A program made the position numbers and the translations under genes. From Betaproteobacteria bacterium (GTDB lineage Bacteria; Pseudomonadota; Gammaproteobacteria; Burkholderiales; SG8-39), in contig CANIEV010000015.1 of NCBI GenBank assembly GCA_947466535.1, forward strand, positions 1 through 39,355: DNA of 39,355 bases. The letters are read 5' to 3'. Each line of letters opens with the position of its first letter. Positions within the stretch are counted from its first letter, which is position 1. A model generated the notes under the pieces. That model did not search any database. It was not told the DNA's origin and worked only from the letters and a program-made list of their open reading frames with translations. This document shows positions 16,678 to 24,728 of the stretch, in pieces.

Positions 16678-17430
16678 TCAGGCAGTGGCTTCGTCGCCGA
16701 GGTAGGCTTTCTTCACCTCGGGGTTGATGCGGATGGCTTCGGGGTCGCCGGTGGCGATCACGCGGCCGTTGACCAGCACCGAGATGCGGTCGGCAAGCCG
16801 GAACACCGCGTCCATGTCGTGCTCGACCAGCAGCAGCGTGAGCCGGCCCCTGAGCTTAAGGATCAGGCTGATCATGCGCTCGGATTCCTCAGGACCCATG
16901 CCGGCCATGGGTTCATCGAGCAGCAGCATCCTGGGGTTTGTCGCCAGCGCAAGGCCGACTTCCAGCTGGCGCTGTTCGCCGTGCGCAAGCGCGCCCGCGA
17001 GCTGGTCGCCGCGCCCGGTCAGGCCGACATCGGCGAGGATCTGGCGCGCTTCGTCGAACAGCGCTTTTTCGGAGGACACCCGCTGCCAGAACGACAGGCT
17101 GCTGCCCGAGCGTGCCTGCACCGCGAGCGCCACGTTCTCGACCACGCTGAAGCGGCGGAAGATGCTGGTGATCTGGTAGGACCGGGCGAGGCCCGTACTC
17201 ACCCGCTCGTGCATAGGCAGCCGGGTGACGTCCTTGTTGTCGAACCGGATGGTGCCGCTGTCGGGCCGCAGCGCGCCCGAGAGCTGGGAGATGAGCGTGG
17301 TCTTGCCCGCGCCGTTTGGCCCGATGAGGGCATGGATCTCGCCTTCGTTGACTTCGAGTTGAACCTGATCGGTCGCAACGACGCCGCCAAAGCGTTTCGA
17401 CAGATCCGTGACTTCGAGCATCAGCGCCAT
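16678..17430 (-). CDS. livG: Branched-chain-type ABC transporter ATPase, LivG-like
   Basis: A 250-residue LivG-type ATPase: Walker A GPNGAGKTT near residues 37-45, the long LivG insertion with ARSYQITSIFRRFSVVENV, signature LAHGEQRQLEVG, Walker B MLLLDEPMAGMGP and switch LLVEHDMD. GGGAG precedes the ATG at 17430 by 8 bases. An upstream ATG at 17552, one base after livM, opens a partial copy of the first 16 codons of this gene, but in a different frame relative to this start. The reading frame here is intact, so the transporter should be functional. The signature and ending (NGRVIATGDPEAI) resemble the truncated LivG at the window start. Confidence 0.95.
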   Translation of the reverse strand: MALMLEVTDLSKRFGGVVATDQVQLEVNEGEIHALIGPNGAGKTTLISQLSGALRPDSGTIRFDNKDVTRLPMHERVSTGLARSYQITSIFRRFSVVENVALAVQARSGSSLSFWQRVSSEKALFDEARQILADVGLTGRGDQLAGALAHGEQRQLEVGLALATNPRMLLLDEPMAGMGPEESERMISLILKLRGRLTLLLVEHDMDAVFRLADRISVLVNGRVIATGDPEAIRINPEVKKAYLGDEATA

Positions 17431-17552
17431 GTTGGAGCTCCCGCTTGCGGCGTCCCCGGGCCGCTACGCTGCGCCGTTGCCTTGGCGCGACGCTGCGCGG
17501 CCCTGCCGCCAAATCTCTTCGCAAGGTCCGTGACTTCGAGCATCAGTGCCAT
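17421..17552 (-). pseudogene. Partial duplicate of the livG 5' end (43-codon ORF between livM and livG)
   Basis: Starting one base after the livM stop (TGAGATG), this ORF encodes MALMLEVTDLAKRFGG, 15 of 16 residues identical to the start of livG 122 bases further on; 41 of 48 bases match, and most changes are silent. It then runs into unrelated Arg/Ala/Pro-rich codons and stops across the true livG ATG. It has AAGGGG upstream, a usable ribosome site. It is either a duplication remnant or a translated leader coupling livM to livG. Confidence 0.7.
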
Positions 17553-17553
17553 C

Positions 17554-18498
17554 TCAGTGCCCCTTGACCTTGGGACGTCGGTCGAACAGGCCGGCGATAC
17601 CCTGCGGCGCGAAGAGAACGATGGCCAACAGGATCAGTCCTACCCAGAGCTGCCAGAAGATGGTGTAGGCGGAGATCACTTCCTCGAGCACCAGCATGAT
17701 GACCGCGCCGATCAGCCCGCCGTAGTGGTAGCCCACCCCGCCGAGGATCACCATGATCATCAGGTTGCCCGACTGCACCCAGAACATCAGGTTCGGGCTT
17801 ACGAAGGAGTTCTGGTTGGCGAGCATCGCGCCCGAGAGACCGGCGATCGCGCCGGCGATCACGAAGCAGATGAGTTTGTACTTGTAGGTCGCGAATCCGA
17901 TGGCTTCCATGCGCGTCTCGTTCTCGCGTGTGGCCTCGATCACTCGGCCGAAGCGCGAATGCACGAGACGGTAGAGAACGTAGAGGATCGCCACCATCAC
18001 CACGAGGCAGACGTAGTACCAGGTGATGTCGTCCTTGAGGTTCAGCCCGAAGCCGACATCCGAGCGTCCCGGCATGTTCAGGCCGTCGTCGCCGCCGTAG
18101 GCCTTCAGCGACACGAAGATGTAGTACATCATCTGCGCGAAGGCGAGGGTGATCATGATGAAGTACACCCCGCGGGTGCGAAGCGAGATCGCGCCGATCG
18201 CAAGCGCGAACAGCGCCGACACCACGATCGACACCGGCCAGCTGATCCATGCGTTGTTCATGCCTTCGACCGCCATGATGGCCACGGTGTAGGCGCCGGC
18301 ACCGAGGAAGGCCGCATGGCCGAAACTGACCATGCCGCCGTTGCCGAGGATAAGGTTCAGGCTCGAGGCCGCGATCGCGTAGATCATGATCCGGCAGGCA
18401 AACGAGATGTAGAAGGTCTGGTCGAGCGCCTGCATCACCATGGGAAAGGCGGCAAGCAGCAGGACACCGATGACGACGATGATGCGTTGGCGGTTCAT
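17554..18498 (-). CDS. livM: Branched-chain-type ABC transporter permease, LivM-like
   Basis: A 314-residue inner-membrane permease with 8-10 hydrophobic segments. Typical LivM patterns are LNLILGNGGMVSFGHAAFLGAGAYT near residues 45-70 (quoted in part: GNGGMVSFGHAAFLGAGAY), the ATPase-contact loop with TRENETRMEAIGFATYKYK, and VILGGVGYHYGGLIGAV near the end. It begins 4 bases after the livH stop and its own stop is followed by the duplicated livG start. With LivH it forms the channel of the transporter; the substrate is unknown. Confidence 0.95.
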   Translation of the reverse strand: MNRQRIIVVIGVLLLAAFPMVMQALDQTFYISFACRIMIYAIAASSLNLILGNGGMVSFGHAAFLGAGAYTVAIMAVEGMNNAWISWPVSIVVSALFALAIGAISLRTRGVYFIMITLAFAQMMYYIFVSLKAYGGDDGLNMPGRSDVGFGLNLKDDITWYYVCLVVMVAILYVLYRLVHSRFGRVIEATRENETRMEAIGFATYKYKLICFVIAGAIAGLSGAMLANQNSFVSPNLMFWVQSGNLMIMVILGGVGYHYGGLIGAVIMLVLEEVISAYTIFWQLWVGLILLAIVLFAPQGIAGLFDRRPKVKGH

Positions 18499-18502
18499 GC
18501 GT

Positions 18503-19423
18503 TCAGCCCCGCGCCGGAAACAGGCCCTGGGGTTTCCAGAACAGCACCGCCGCCATTAGCACGTAGATCAGTATGGAGGCCACCGCCGGCCCGAGGCCCG
18601 AGGCGTAGGACGGCGGCAGGAACTCGCGGAACAGGTGCGGCAGGAAGGCACGACCGATGGTGTCGGTGACGCCCACCAGCATGGATCCCACGAGCGCACC
18701 GCGGATCGAGCCGATGCCGCCGATCACGATCACCACGAAGGCGAGGATCAGGATGTTCTCGCCCATGCCCACCTGCACCGCGAGCAGCGGCCCGAGCATC
18801 GCGCCTGCGACTGCGCACAGTCCGGCGCCGAAGGCGAAGACGATGGTGAATAGCCTCTTGATGTCCACGCCCATCGCGGTGGCCATCTCGCGGTTGGAGG
18901 CACCGGCGCGCACCAGCATGCCGGCGCGGGTGCGGGTGACGAGCAGGTAGAGCACCAGCGCGACCACCAGGCCCATGCCGATCACCAGCAGGCGGTAGGC
19001 GGGGTAGGTCATGCCGGTGAAGAGTTCGACCGGGCCGGAGAGCGAGGGCGGGGTGTTGAGCATGATCGGCTGGCTGCCCCAGATAATGCGCACGAGTTCA
19101 TTGGCGATCAGCAGCAGCGCAAAGGTGGCAAGCACCTGCGACATGTGGTCGCGCGCGTACAGGCGCCGCAGGATGCTGACCTCCAGCAACGCGCCGACCG
19201 CGGCGGTGGCGAGGATCGCAAGCGGGATCGAGAGAAAGAACGACCCGGTGGCCTGCACGATGCTCGCCATCAGGTAGGCGCCCACCATGTAGAGCGACCC
19301 GTGGGCAAGATTGATCATGTCCATGATGCCGAACACCAGAGTCAGTCCCGCGGCGAGCAGGAACAGCATCAGGCCGAATTGCAGGCCGTTCAGCGACTGT
19401 TCGAATATGAGGATGCCGGACAT
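18503..19423 (-). CDS. livH: Branched-chain-type ABC transporter permease, LivH-like
   Basis: A 306-residue permease opening MSGILIFEQSLNGLQFGLML and continuing with the LivH hallmark GIMDMINLAHGSLYMVGAYL. The cytoplasmic coupling segment is RTRAGMLVRAGASNREMATA with AMGVDIKRLF, and VVIVIGGIGSIRGALVGSML lies in the second half. The ATG at 19423 fits the family start although no strong Shine-Dalgarno precedes it; the frame is open further upstream but without family-like sequence. It is the first gene of livHMGF. A divergent aromatic-acid ligase gene starts 390 bases away, which suggests that the transporter may supply the substrate of that pathway (inference). Confidence 0.93.
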   Translation of the reverse strand: MSGILIFEQSLNGLQFGLMLFLLAAGLTLVFGIMDMINLAHGSLYMVGAYLMASIVQATGSFFLSIPLAILATAAVGALLEVSILRRLYARDHMSQVLATFALLLIANELVRIIWGSQPIMLNTPPSLSGPVELFTGMTYPAYRLLVIGMGLVVALVLYLLVTRTRAGMLVRAGASNREMATAMGVDIKRLFTIVFAFGAGLCAVAGAMLGPLLAVQVGMGENILILAFVVIVIGGIGSIRGALVGSMLVGVTDTIGRAFLPHLFREFLPPSYASGLGPAVASILIYVLMAAVLFWKPQGLFPARG

Positions 19424-19813
19424 GGAATTTGAGTCGGGAGGTCGGTGGCAGATGCATTTGGACGCGCTCCCGGTCGGGGGCGTCACGCCCATTGCCTGGT
19501 CAGCAGCGAGCGCCCGCAATTGTGCATGGAACACGGCACCTGCGGCAAGCGAAGATACGAGGGAAATCAGCGTGTACGGCAGGCGCGCATTTCCGCGGTG
19601 CGTTTTCGGGTTGTTTGCGCCGCCGAAGAGCATCGCGCTGATTTGCATTCGGCGGGCGGTTGATCCACGCAGACCATTCCGCTCAAGTCCGGGCGCCGAG
19701 CGCCCGCATAAATCGTAAAGTTGGCAGGGTCGTGACGTGTCCGGCGAAAAAACACATATGCTTTGCACCTTCCGGAAAGCCGACAACAAAGTCGGGCGGA
19801 AAAAGGAGGAGGA
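19424..19813. other. Divergent intergenic region between livH and the aryl ligase gene
   Basis: 390 bases between divergent starts. No gene is seen. Two GC hairpins stand out: GGGCG-TCA-CGCCC at 19478-19490 and CGGGCGC-CGA-GCGCCCG at 19690-19706, the latter with perfect 7-base arms. No convincing sigma70 pair was found, though the last 60 bases before the ligase are A-rich. It presumably holds the promoters of both operons. Confidence 0.5.
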
Positions 19814-21487
19814 ATGGAAGGAATCAGCAGACGCCTCGCAGGCGTCAGTTACCGTGGGCCGGAGGAGGCGACGCGATACTTCGCCTCCGGAGCCTGGATC
19901 GACATCACCATCGGCGATGCGCTGCGGCGCACCGCCGCGCGCGTTCCCGACCGGATCGCATTCTGCTCCGAGGAGGGCCGCGAAATCACGTTCCGGCAGC
20001 TCGACGAGCAGTCCGAGCGGCTTGGTGCGGCATTGCTCGACCTCGGCTTCACGCCGGGCGACAGGGCGATATTCCAGATGGGCACGGTGCTGGAGACGGT
20101 GGTGGCGCTCACCGCCTGTTTCAAGGCAGGCATCCTGCCGGTGGCGACCGTTGCCCAATACCGCGAGATCGAAGTGGGGCAACTCACCGACCTTTCGGGC
20201 GCCACGGGGTACTTTGTCCAGGCGGATTTCAGCGCGTTTGACCTTGTCGGGTTTGCCCAGTCAATGCAGGCGAAGCACCCCGGCTTGAAGCACCTCGTCG
20301 TTGCGCGGGCTAAAGGCCCGGGCGCCTACGTGCAGATGGAGTCGCTGATCGAGTCGGTGCCGCTTGAGGCCGCCCGCAAGCGGCTGGCCGAGGTGGAGAT
20401 CGGCACCGAGGACTGTTTCATCTTCCAGCTCTCGGGCGGCTCGACCGGTGTGCCCAAGATCATCCCGCGCTTTCACGCCGAGTACCTTGGCCACTCCGCG
20501 GCCTGGTCGAAGATTCTCAGGATCGACGAGCATTCGATCGGGCTGTGGTCGCTGCCGATCATCCACAACGCGGGGCAGATCTGGGCTTACATGCCGACGC
20601 TGCTGTGGGGCCGTACGATGGTGCTGATGTCGCGCGTGGATATCCCGCTGATGCTCGAGCTGATGGCACGCCGCCGCGTCACCGAATCCTTCTCGATCGG
20701 GCCGATCGCGCCGCAGATGCTCGCCTACAAGGACATCCGCAGGCACGACCTGAGTTCGCTGCGCTATTTCATCTCCATGGGCAATTCCAAGGCGATCGAG
20801 GCGCATCTCGGGGTGAAGATGTCGAACCTGTATGGCATCACCGAGGGGCTGCTGATGACCGGTTCGCCCGATTCGCCCGCGGCGGTTCGCCACAACACCC
20901 ACGGTTTCAGCGGTTGCCCCGACGACGAGATACGCATTGTCGCGCCAGGCAGCGACACGCCGGTGCGCGACGGTGAACTTGGCGAGCTGACCTTCCGCGG
21001 ACCGTCCAGCCTTCGCGCGTATTACAACGCGCCCGATCTCACCGCCGAGACGGTGTCGACCGAGGGCTTCGTGCATACCGGCGATCTCGCGATCGCCCAC
21101 ACCATCGAGGGCGTGCGCTGCTATTCGTTCGAAGGCCGCACCAAGGACAACATCAATCGGGGCGGCGAGAAGTACGGCACCTTCGAGGTGGAGAACCTGA
21201 TCCGCCTGCACCCGGACGTGTCGGATGTGGCGATCGTGCCGATGCCCGATCCGGTGTACCTCGAGCGTGCCTGCGCCTATGTGATTGCGAGACCGGGAGC
21301 CGCGGTGCCCGAGCTGAAAACGCTCGGCGATTTCCTGATCGCGCAGGGCCTGGCCAAATTCAAGCTGCCCGAGCGGGTCGAGCCGATGACAGCGTTCCCG
21401 GTGACGCGCGTCGGCAAGCTGGACAAGCTGGAGCTGCGCAAGAGCATTGCGCGCAAACTCGAGGAAGAACGCGGGAAGCCTGCATAA
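19814..21487 (+). CDS. EntE/DhbE-like aryl acid AMP/CoA ligase, probable salicylate activator
   Basis: A 557-residue adenylate-forming enzyme. The ATG at 19814 follows AGGAGGAGGA closely; a TTG 17 codons upstream is less likely. The phosphate loop is SGGSTGVPK at 207-215 within FQLSGGSTGVPKIIPRFH, strongly like 2,3-dihydroxybenzoate- and salicylate-AMP ligases. LYGITEGLLMTG, the hinge GRTKDNINRGGEK, and the C-terminal lysine region FPVTRVGKLDK are all present. With the next two genes it matches the SdgA/B-SdgC-SdgD logic of the Streptomyces salicylate pathway: activation to salicylyl-CoA, 5-hydroxylation, and release of gentisate. Salicylate is therefore the best guess, inferred from family and context. 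Other ortho-hydroxybenzoates are possible. No carrier domain or siderophore genes are adjacent. Confidence 0.88.
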   Translation: MEGISRRLAGVSYRGPEEATRYFASGAWIDITIGDALRRTAARVPDRIAFCSEEGREITFRQLDEQSERLGAALLDLGFTPGDRAIFQMGTVLETVVALTACFKAGILPVATVAQYREIEVGQLTDLSGATGYFVQADFSAFDLVGFAQSMQAKHPGLKHLVVARAKGPGAYVQMESLIESVPLEAARKRLAEVEIGTEDCFIFQLSGGSTGVPKIIPRFHAEYLGHSAAWSKILRIDEHSIGLWSLPIIHNAGQIWAYMPTLLWGRTMVLMSRVDIPLMLELMARRRVTESFSIGPIAPQMLAYKDIRRHDLSSLRYFISMGNSKAIEAHLGVKMSNLYGITEGLLMTGSPDSPAAVRHNTHGFSGCPDDEIRIVAPGSDTPVRDGELGELTFRGPSSLRAYYNAPDLTAETVSTEGFVHTGDLAIAHTIEGVRCYSFEGRTKDNINRGGEKYGTFEVENLIRLHPDVSDVAIVPMPDPVYLERACAYVIARPGAAVPELKTLGDFLIAQGLAKFKLPERVEPMTAFPVTRVGKLDKLELRKSIARKLEEERGKPA

Positions 21488-21548
21488 AGCCGGATCGGGA
21501 ATACTCCATGAATCACCGACGCTGTTACTTCATGAACAAAGGCTTGCG

Positions 21549-22682
21549 ATGAAAATTGCGGTACTCGGGGCCGGTCCCGCCGGCCTGTATTTCTCCTACC
21601 TGATGAAGCGCACCTGGCCGTCGTACACGGTGCGCGTCATCGAGCAGAATCCGAAGGACGCGACCTTCGGCTTCGGCGTCGTGCTGTCGGGCAGGGCGCT
21701 GGGTTTCATCGCCGAGGGCGACCCCGCCGCGATCGAGCGGCTCACCGCGAGCATGCAGATCTGGAGCGTGCAGCATATCGAGCACCGGGGTGAGCGGGTG
21801 GTGATCGACGGCAGCACATTCTCGGGGATACGCCGGCTCGCGCTGCTGCAGGAATTCCAGGCCCTGTGCCTTGAGGCGGGCGTGGAACTCGAATTCGACC
21901 GGCGGGTGCAGGACGATGCGGAACTCGCCGCGAACGATGTGGTGGTGGCGGCCGACGGCGCGAGCTCGATGATCCGCGATCGCCATGCCGATGCGTTCGG
22001 AACGGTTGCGACCGACCTGCTGAATCATTTCGCCTGGTACGGCGTGGAAAAGCCCTACGACGCACACACGCTCACGTTCAAGTCCACCTCGCACGGCGTG
22101 TACTGCGCGCATCATTATCGCTACACCCCATCGATGAGCACCTTCGTCGCGGAAACGGATGCGCGGACCTGGGACGCGAGCGGCATGGAGGCGATGGACG
22201 AGGAGGCGCGCCGCCGCCATACCGAGGTGATCTTCGCCGATACGCTCGGCGGCAGGCCGCTGATCAGCAACAAATCCGCATGGAAGCGCTGGCGCCTGGT
22301 CAAGAACGAGCGTTGGCACCATGGCAACATCGTGCTGATCGGCGATGCGTTGCGCACCGCGCATCCCTCGATCGGGTCGGGCACAAGGCTTGCGATGGAG
22401 GATTCGATCGCACTGTGGCGTGCGTTTTCCGCCGAGAGCGACATCACTGCGGTGTTCGATCGCTACGAGCGTGAGCGCAAACCGGTGCGCGACCGGCTGA
22501 ACACCGCGGCCGAGAAGAGCATTGCCTGGTACGAGGCGATGGCGCAGAAGATGAAACTCGCGCCCTACGACTTCGTGCACGACTACATGCTTCGCACCGG
22601 CGTGATGACGAGCGAACGTCTTGCGCGAGAATCACCGGATTTCATGAAGCGGTACGCGGCGAAACGCGGGGATGCATCATGA
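21549..22682 (+). CDS. FAD-dependent aryl-CoA monooxygenase, probable salicylyl-CoA 5-hydroxylase
   Basis: A 377-residue flavoprotein hydroxylase. The start at 21549 has AAAGG 8 bases upstream and opens with the FAD-binding MKIAVLGAGPAGLYFSYLMK. The second FAD motif is [27 protein letters not shown] near residue 265 (in parts: LIGDALRTAHPSIGSG). It is homologous to the N-terminal half of the 2-aminobenzoyl-CoA monooxygenase/reductase at 35329-37614 but lacks the OYE half, so its product should stay aromatic. That fits SdgC-type salicylyl-CoA 5-hydroxylases, which give gentisyl-CoA. It lies 61 bases after the ligase and overlaps the thioesterase by ATGA. The assignment rests on family resemblance and operon logic. 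Confidence 0.87.
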   Translation: MKIAVLGAGPAGLYFSYLMKRTWPSYTVRVIEQNPKDATFGFGVVLSGRALGFIAEGDPAAIERLTASMQIWSVQHIEHRGERVVIDGSTFSGIRRLALLQEFQALCLEAGVELEFDRRVQDDAELAANDVVVAADGASSMIRDRHADAFGTVATDLLNHFAWYGVEKPYDAHTLTFKSTSHGVYCAHHYRYTPSMSTFVAETDARTWDASGMEAMDEEARRRHTEVIFADTLGGRPLISNKSAWKRWRLVKNERWHHGNIVLIGDALRTAHPSIGSGTRLAMEDSIALWRAFSAESDITAVFDRYERERKPVRDRLNTAAEKSIAWYEAMAQKMKLAPYDFVHDYMLRTGVMTSERLARESPDFMKRYAAKRGDAS

Positions 22683-23161
22683 GCGGATCGAAACCCTTCC
22701 ACTACCTCACCGACACGGTGGTCTCGGAACGTCCCTTCACCCTGCGCCGGCGTGTGAAGTGGGGCGACACCGACGCGGCGGGCGTGGTCTACACGCCGCG
22801 ATTCGTCGACTACGTGGTGGAAACGGGCGAAGCCTTCAATGCGTGGCTGCTCGGCGGCCCGCCTTACCTCAAGCGGGTGGAGCACGGCTTCGGCACGCCG
22901 ATCAAGGCAATGTCCTTCGAGTTCAACCGCGGCCTGTACCCGGACGACCAGGTCGACATACGGGTGCACATTCTCGAGCTTCGCACCCGCACCTACGACA
23001 TGGCGATCGAGGGCTGGTCGCTCGAAGGCGAGAACGTGTTCCGCTCGAAAGTCACGCCGATCATCCTGCCGGGCGACCGCGAACGCCGCTCGGTGCCGAT
23101 TCCGGAGTTCTTCCGCGAATTGCTCGAGACCTATCGCCGGGACAATCCGCCGCCGGCCTGA
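22679..23161 (+). CDS. Hotdog acyl-CoA thioesterase (4-hydroxybenzoyl-CoA thioesterase type), probable gentisyl-CoA thioesterase
   Basis: A 160-residue single hotdog-domain protein. The 4HBT active-site helix is clear in VKWGDTDAAGVVYTPRFVDY (about residues 27-46), including the Asp that acts as catalytic base or nucleophile in this family; it is followed by FEFNRGLYPDDQVDI in the central strands. Its ATG overlaps the hydroxylase stop (ATGA), so the products are made together. In the SdgD-like role it would hydrolyse gentisyl-CoA to gentisate and CoA. Gentisate 1,2-dioxygenase, the next step, is not in the window. Confidence 0.9.
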   Translation: MSGSKPFHYLTDTVVSERPFTLRRRVKWGDTDAAGVVYTPRFVDYVVETGEAFNAWLLGGPPYLKRVEHGFGTPIKAMSFEFNRGLYPDDQVDIRVHILELRTRTYDMAIEGWSLEGENVFRSKVTPIILPGDRERRSVPIPEFFRELLETYRRDNPPPA

Positions 23162-23185
23162 GCGTTTTCGTGAGGCTTGAACACC

Positions 23186-23292
23186 GTCATTGCGAGCGCA
23201 GCGAAGCAATCCAAATACCCTGCGAGCGCAGCGAAGCAATCCGATTTGTTGTTGCGTGAGATTGCTTCGTTGCTTCGCTCCTCGCAATGACC
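23186..23292. repeat. Dispersed palindromic repeat cluster (TCATTGCGAGCGCAGCGAAG family)
   Basis: Two forward copies of GCGAGCGCAGCGAAGCAATC (23186-23212, with a TCATT start, and 23221-23243) and one inverted copy ending CTCGCAATGACC (23259-23292). It lies in the gap between two convergent genes. The same family occurs at 33506-33598 and 37690-37769. It resembles REP/BIME-type intergenic elements. Confidence 0.85.
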
Positions 23293-23318
23293 GGTGGCAA
23301 GGTCAGATGCGGTGGCGT

Positions 23319-23355
23319 AAAAAAACCGGCGGGTCGTCGCCGACCGGCCGGTTTT
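23319..23355 (-). terminator. Intrinsic terminator of the ABC receptor gene
   Basis: AAAACCGGC (23322-23330), GGTCG, loop TCGC, CGACC, GCCGGTTTT (23347-23355) form a long stem. On the minus strand it is followed by seven T residues, so it terminates the gene ending at 23372. Confidence 0.85.
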
Positions 23356-23371
23356 CGGGGGGCGCTGCCGC

Positions 23372-24559
23372 TTATTTCAGCGCGCACTCCTTGGCGTACG
23401 GGTCCGCCTGGTTGGTGAAAATCGTACCCATCGTCTTGTTGGTGATGCGGCCCTGTGCGTCCTTTCCGATCACGCGCAGGTAGTAGTTCTGGATCGGGTA
23501 GCCGTTGTTGTTGATCCGGAACTCGCCGCGGGTGGATTTGAGCTTTGCGCCCTTGAGTGCTTTCATCACTGCCTCGCGGTCCTCGACCTTGCCCTTGACC
23601 TGGCGCACCGCGGCGTCGATCAGGAGCGCCGAGTCGTAACCCTGGGATGCGTAGAGCGAAGGCTGGCGCTTGTAATCCTTCTCGAAATCGGCGACGAAAC
23701 GGCGATTGATGTCGTTGTCCATGTCGGGCGACCACTGGCTGGTGTTGAAAATGCCGAGCATCGCCTCGCCCACCGCGGGAATGGTGTCCTGGTCGGCGGA
23801 GAAGCCGGGAAGGATCAGCGTGATGTCCTTCGACAGGCCGGCCGCCACGAACTGTTTGACGAAGTTGATGCCCATGCCGCCCGGCATGAACACGTACAGG
23901 GCTTCGGGCTTGGCGGCGCGTACTTGCGCAAGCTCGGTGGCGAAGTCCAGTTGCCCGAGCTTCACGTACACCTCGTCCGTGACCTTGCCCTTGTAGAAGC
24001 GCTTGAAGCCGGTGAGCGCGTCCTTGCCGGCGGGGTAGTTTGGCGCCATCAGGTAGGCGTTCTTGTAGCCCTTGGTTGTGGCGTGCTGGCCGGCGGCCTC
24101 GTGGTTGGCGTCGTTCTGCCAGGCGGCCGACACGAACCACGGGCTGCAGCCCTTGCCCGCGAGCTGCGACGGGCCGGCATTGGCCGAGACGAACGGTGTC
24201 TTGCCTTCGAACGCCACCGGCGCGGCGGCGAGCAGGATGTTGGAATAGATGATGCCGGTGACGAAGTCCACCCGGTCGCGCTTCACGAAGCGCTCGGTGA
24301 CCTGTTTGCCGACTTCCGGATTGAACTGGTCGTCCTGCGCCGCGACGTCCGCGGGCAATCCGCCGAGCTTGCCGCCGAGGTGCTTGACCGCGAGGTTGAA
24401 CCCGTCGCGCACGTCGATGCCCGGCGCGCCGGCGGGGCCCGACAGGGTGGTGACAAGACCCACCTTCACCTTGTCCGCCGCGAATGCGGCGGGCGCGGCG
24501 GCGAATGCCGCGGCCGCAAGAGCGGCCGCGGAAACTGCAATCATCCGATTGATGCTCAT
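23372..24559 (-). CDS. ABC transporter periplasmic substrate-binding protein (Peripla_BP_6 / LivK-like)
   Basis: A 395-residue periplasmic receptor. GGAGGAAAGAGAT precedes the ATG at 24559, and a signal peptide runs to about residue 27 (APAAFA/A). The mature part opens KVKVGLVTTLSGPAGAPG, followed by VDFVTGIIYSN and YVFMPGGMGINFVKQFVAAG, and ends with STRGEFRINNNGYPIQNYY. It is a paralogue of the receptor at 2436-1264; both are next to a Rieske oxygenase of the same type. Here the oxygenase is divergent, with 169 bases between the starts. Such receptors often bind benzoate-like acids (family knowledge). It could serve the nearby livHMGF, which lacks its own receptor (inference). Confidence 0.92.
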   Translation of the reverse strand: MSINRMIAVSAAALAAAAFAAAPAAFAADKVKVGLVTTLSGPAGAPGIDVRDGFNLAVKHLGGKLGGLPADVAAQDDQFNPEVGKQVTERFVKRDRVDFVTGIIYSNILLAAAPVAFEGKTPFVSANAGPSQLAGKGCSPWFVSAAWQNDANHEAAGQHATTKGYKNAYLMAPNYPAGKDALTGFKRFYKGKVTDEVYVKLGQLDFATELAQVRAAKPEALYVFMPGGMGINFVKQFVAAGLSKDITLILPGFSADQDTIPAVGEAMLGIFNTSQWSPDMDNDINRRFVADFEKDYKRQPSLYASQGYDSALLIDAAVRQVKGKVEDREAVMKALKGAKLKSTRGEFRINNNGYPIQNYYLRVIGKDAQGRITNKTMGTIFTNQADPYAKECALK

Positions 24560-24728
24560 GATCTCTTTCCTCCGATTGTGATCCTCGACAACGCACATGG
24601 TCGTTCAGCTTGATGCGCCGACGCTGCGCTGGGGATGGTACGAGAGGTATTATAGAGCTTCGTGTTCAGCGGCCGGATCGCGTTGGGCACGGCGCCGCGA
24701 GGCGGCGGAATCAAGTACAGGAGGAATC

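Noticed and set aside
16669-18669. Long 666-codon open frame on the plus strand opposite livGM
   Set aside because: It has shadow composition (His, Arg, Asp rich), no ribosome site and no domain; livG and livM on the other strand are certain.
19424-20182. N-terminal extension of the livH frame
   Set aside because: The frame is open upstream, but the sequence is not LivH-like, overlaps the divergent ligase gene, and the family start is at 19423.
19814-21487. Siderophore (2,3-dihydroxybenzoate-AMP ligase) gene
   Set aside because: The EntE-like motifs fit, but no carrier protein, NRPS or isochorismate gene is near, while a CoA-ester hydroxylase and a thioesterase follow directly.
23186-23292. 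CRISPR-like array
   Set aside because: The repeats occur in both orientations with unequal, very short spacers and recur elsewhere in the window; they are palindromic intergenic elements.
24625-24653. Promoter of the Rieske gene at 24729
   Set aside because: TATTAT at 24648-24653 is a good -10, but no acceptable -35 lies 16-18 bases upstream, so it is mentioned only with the gene.
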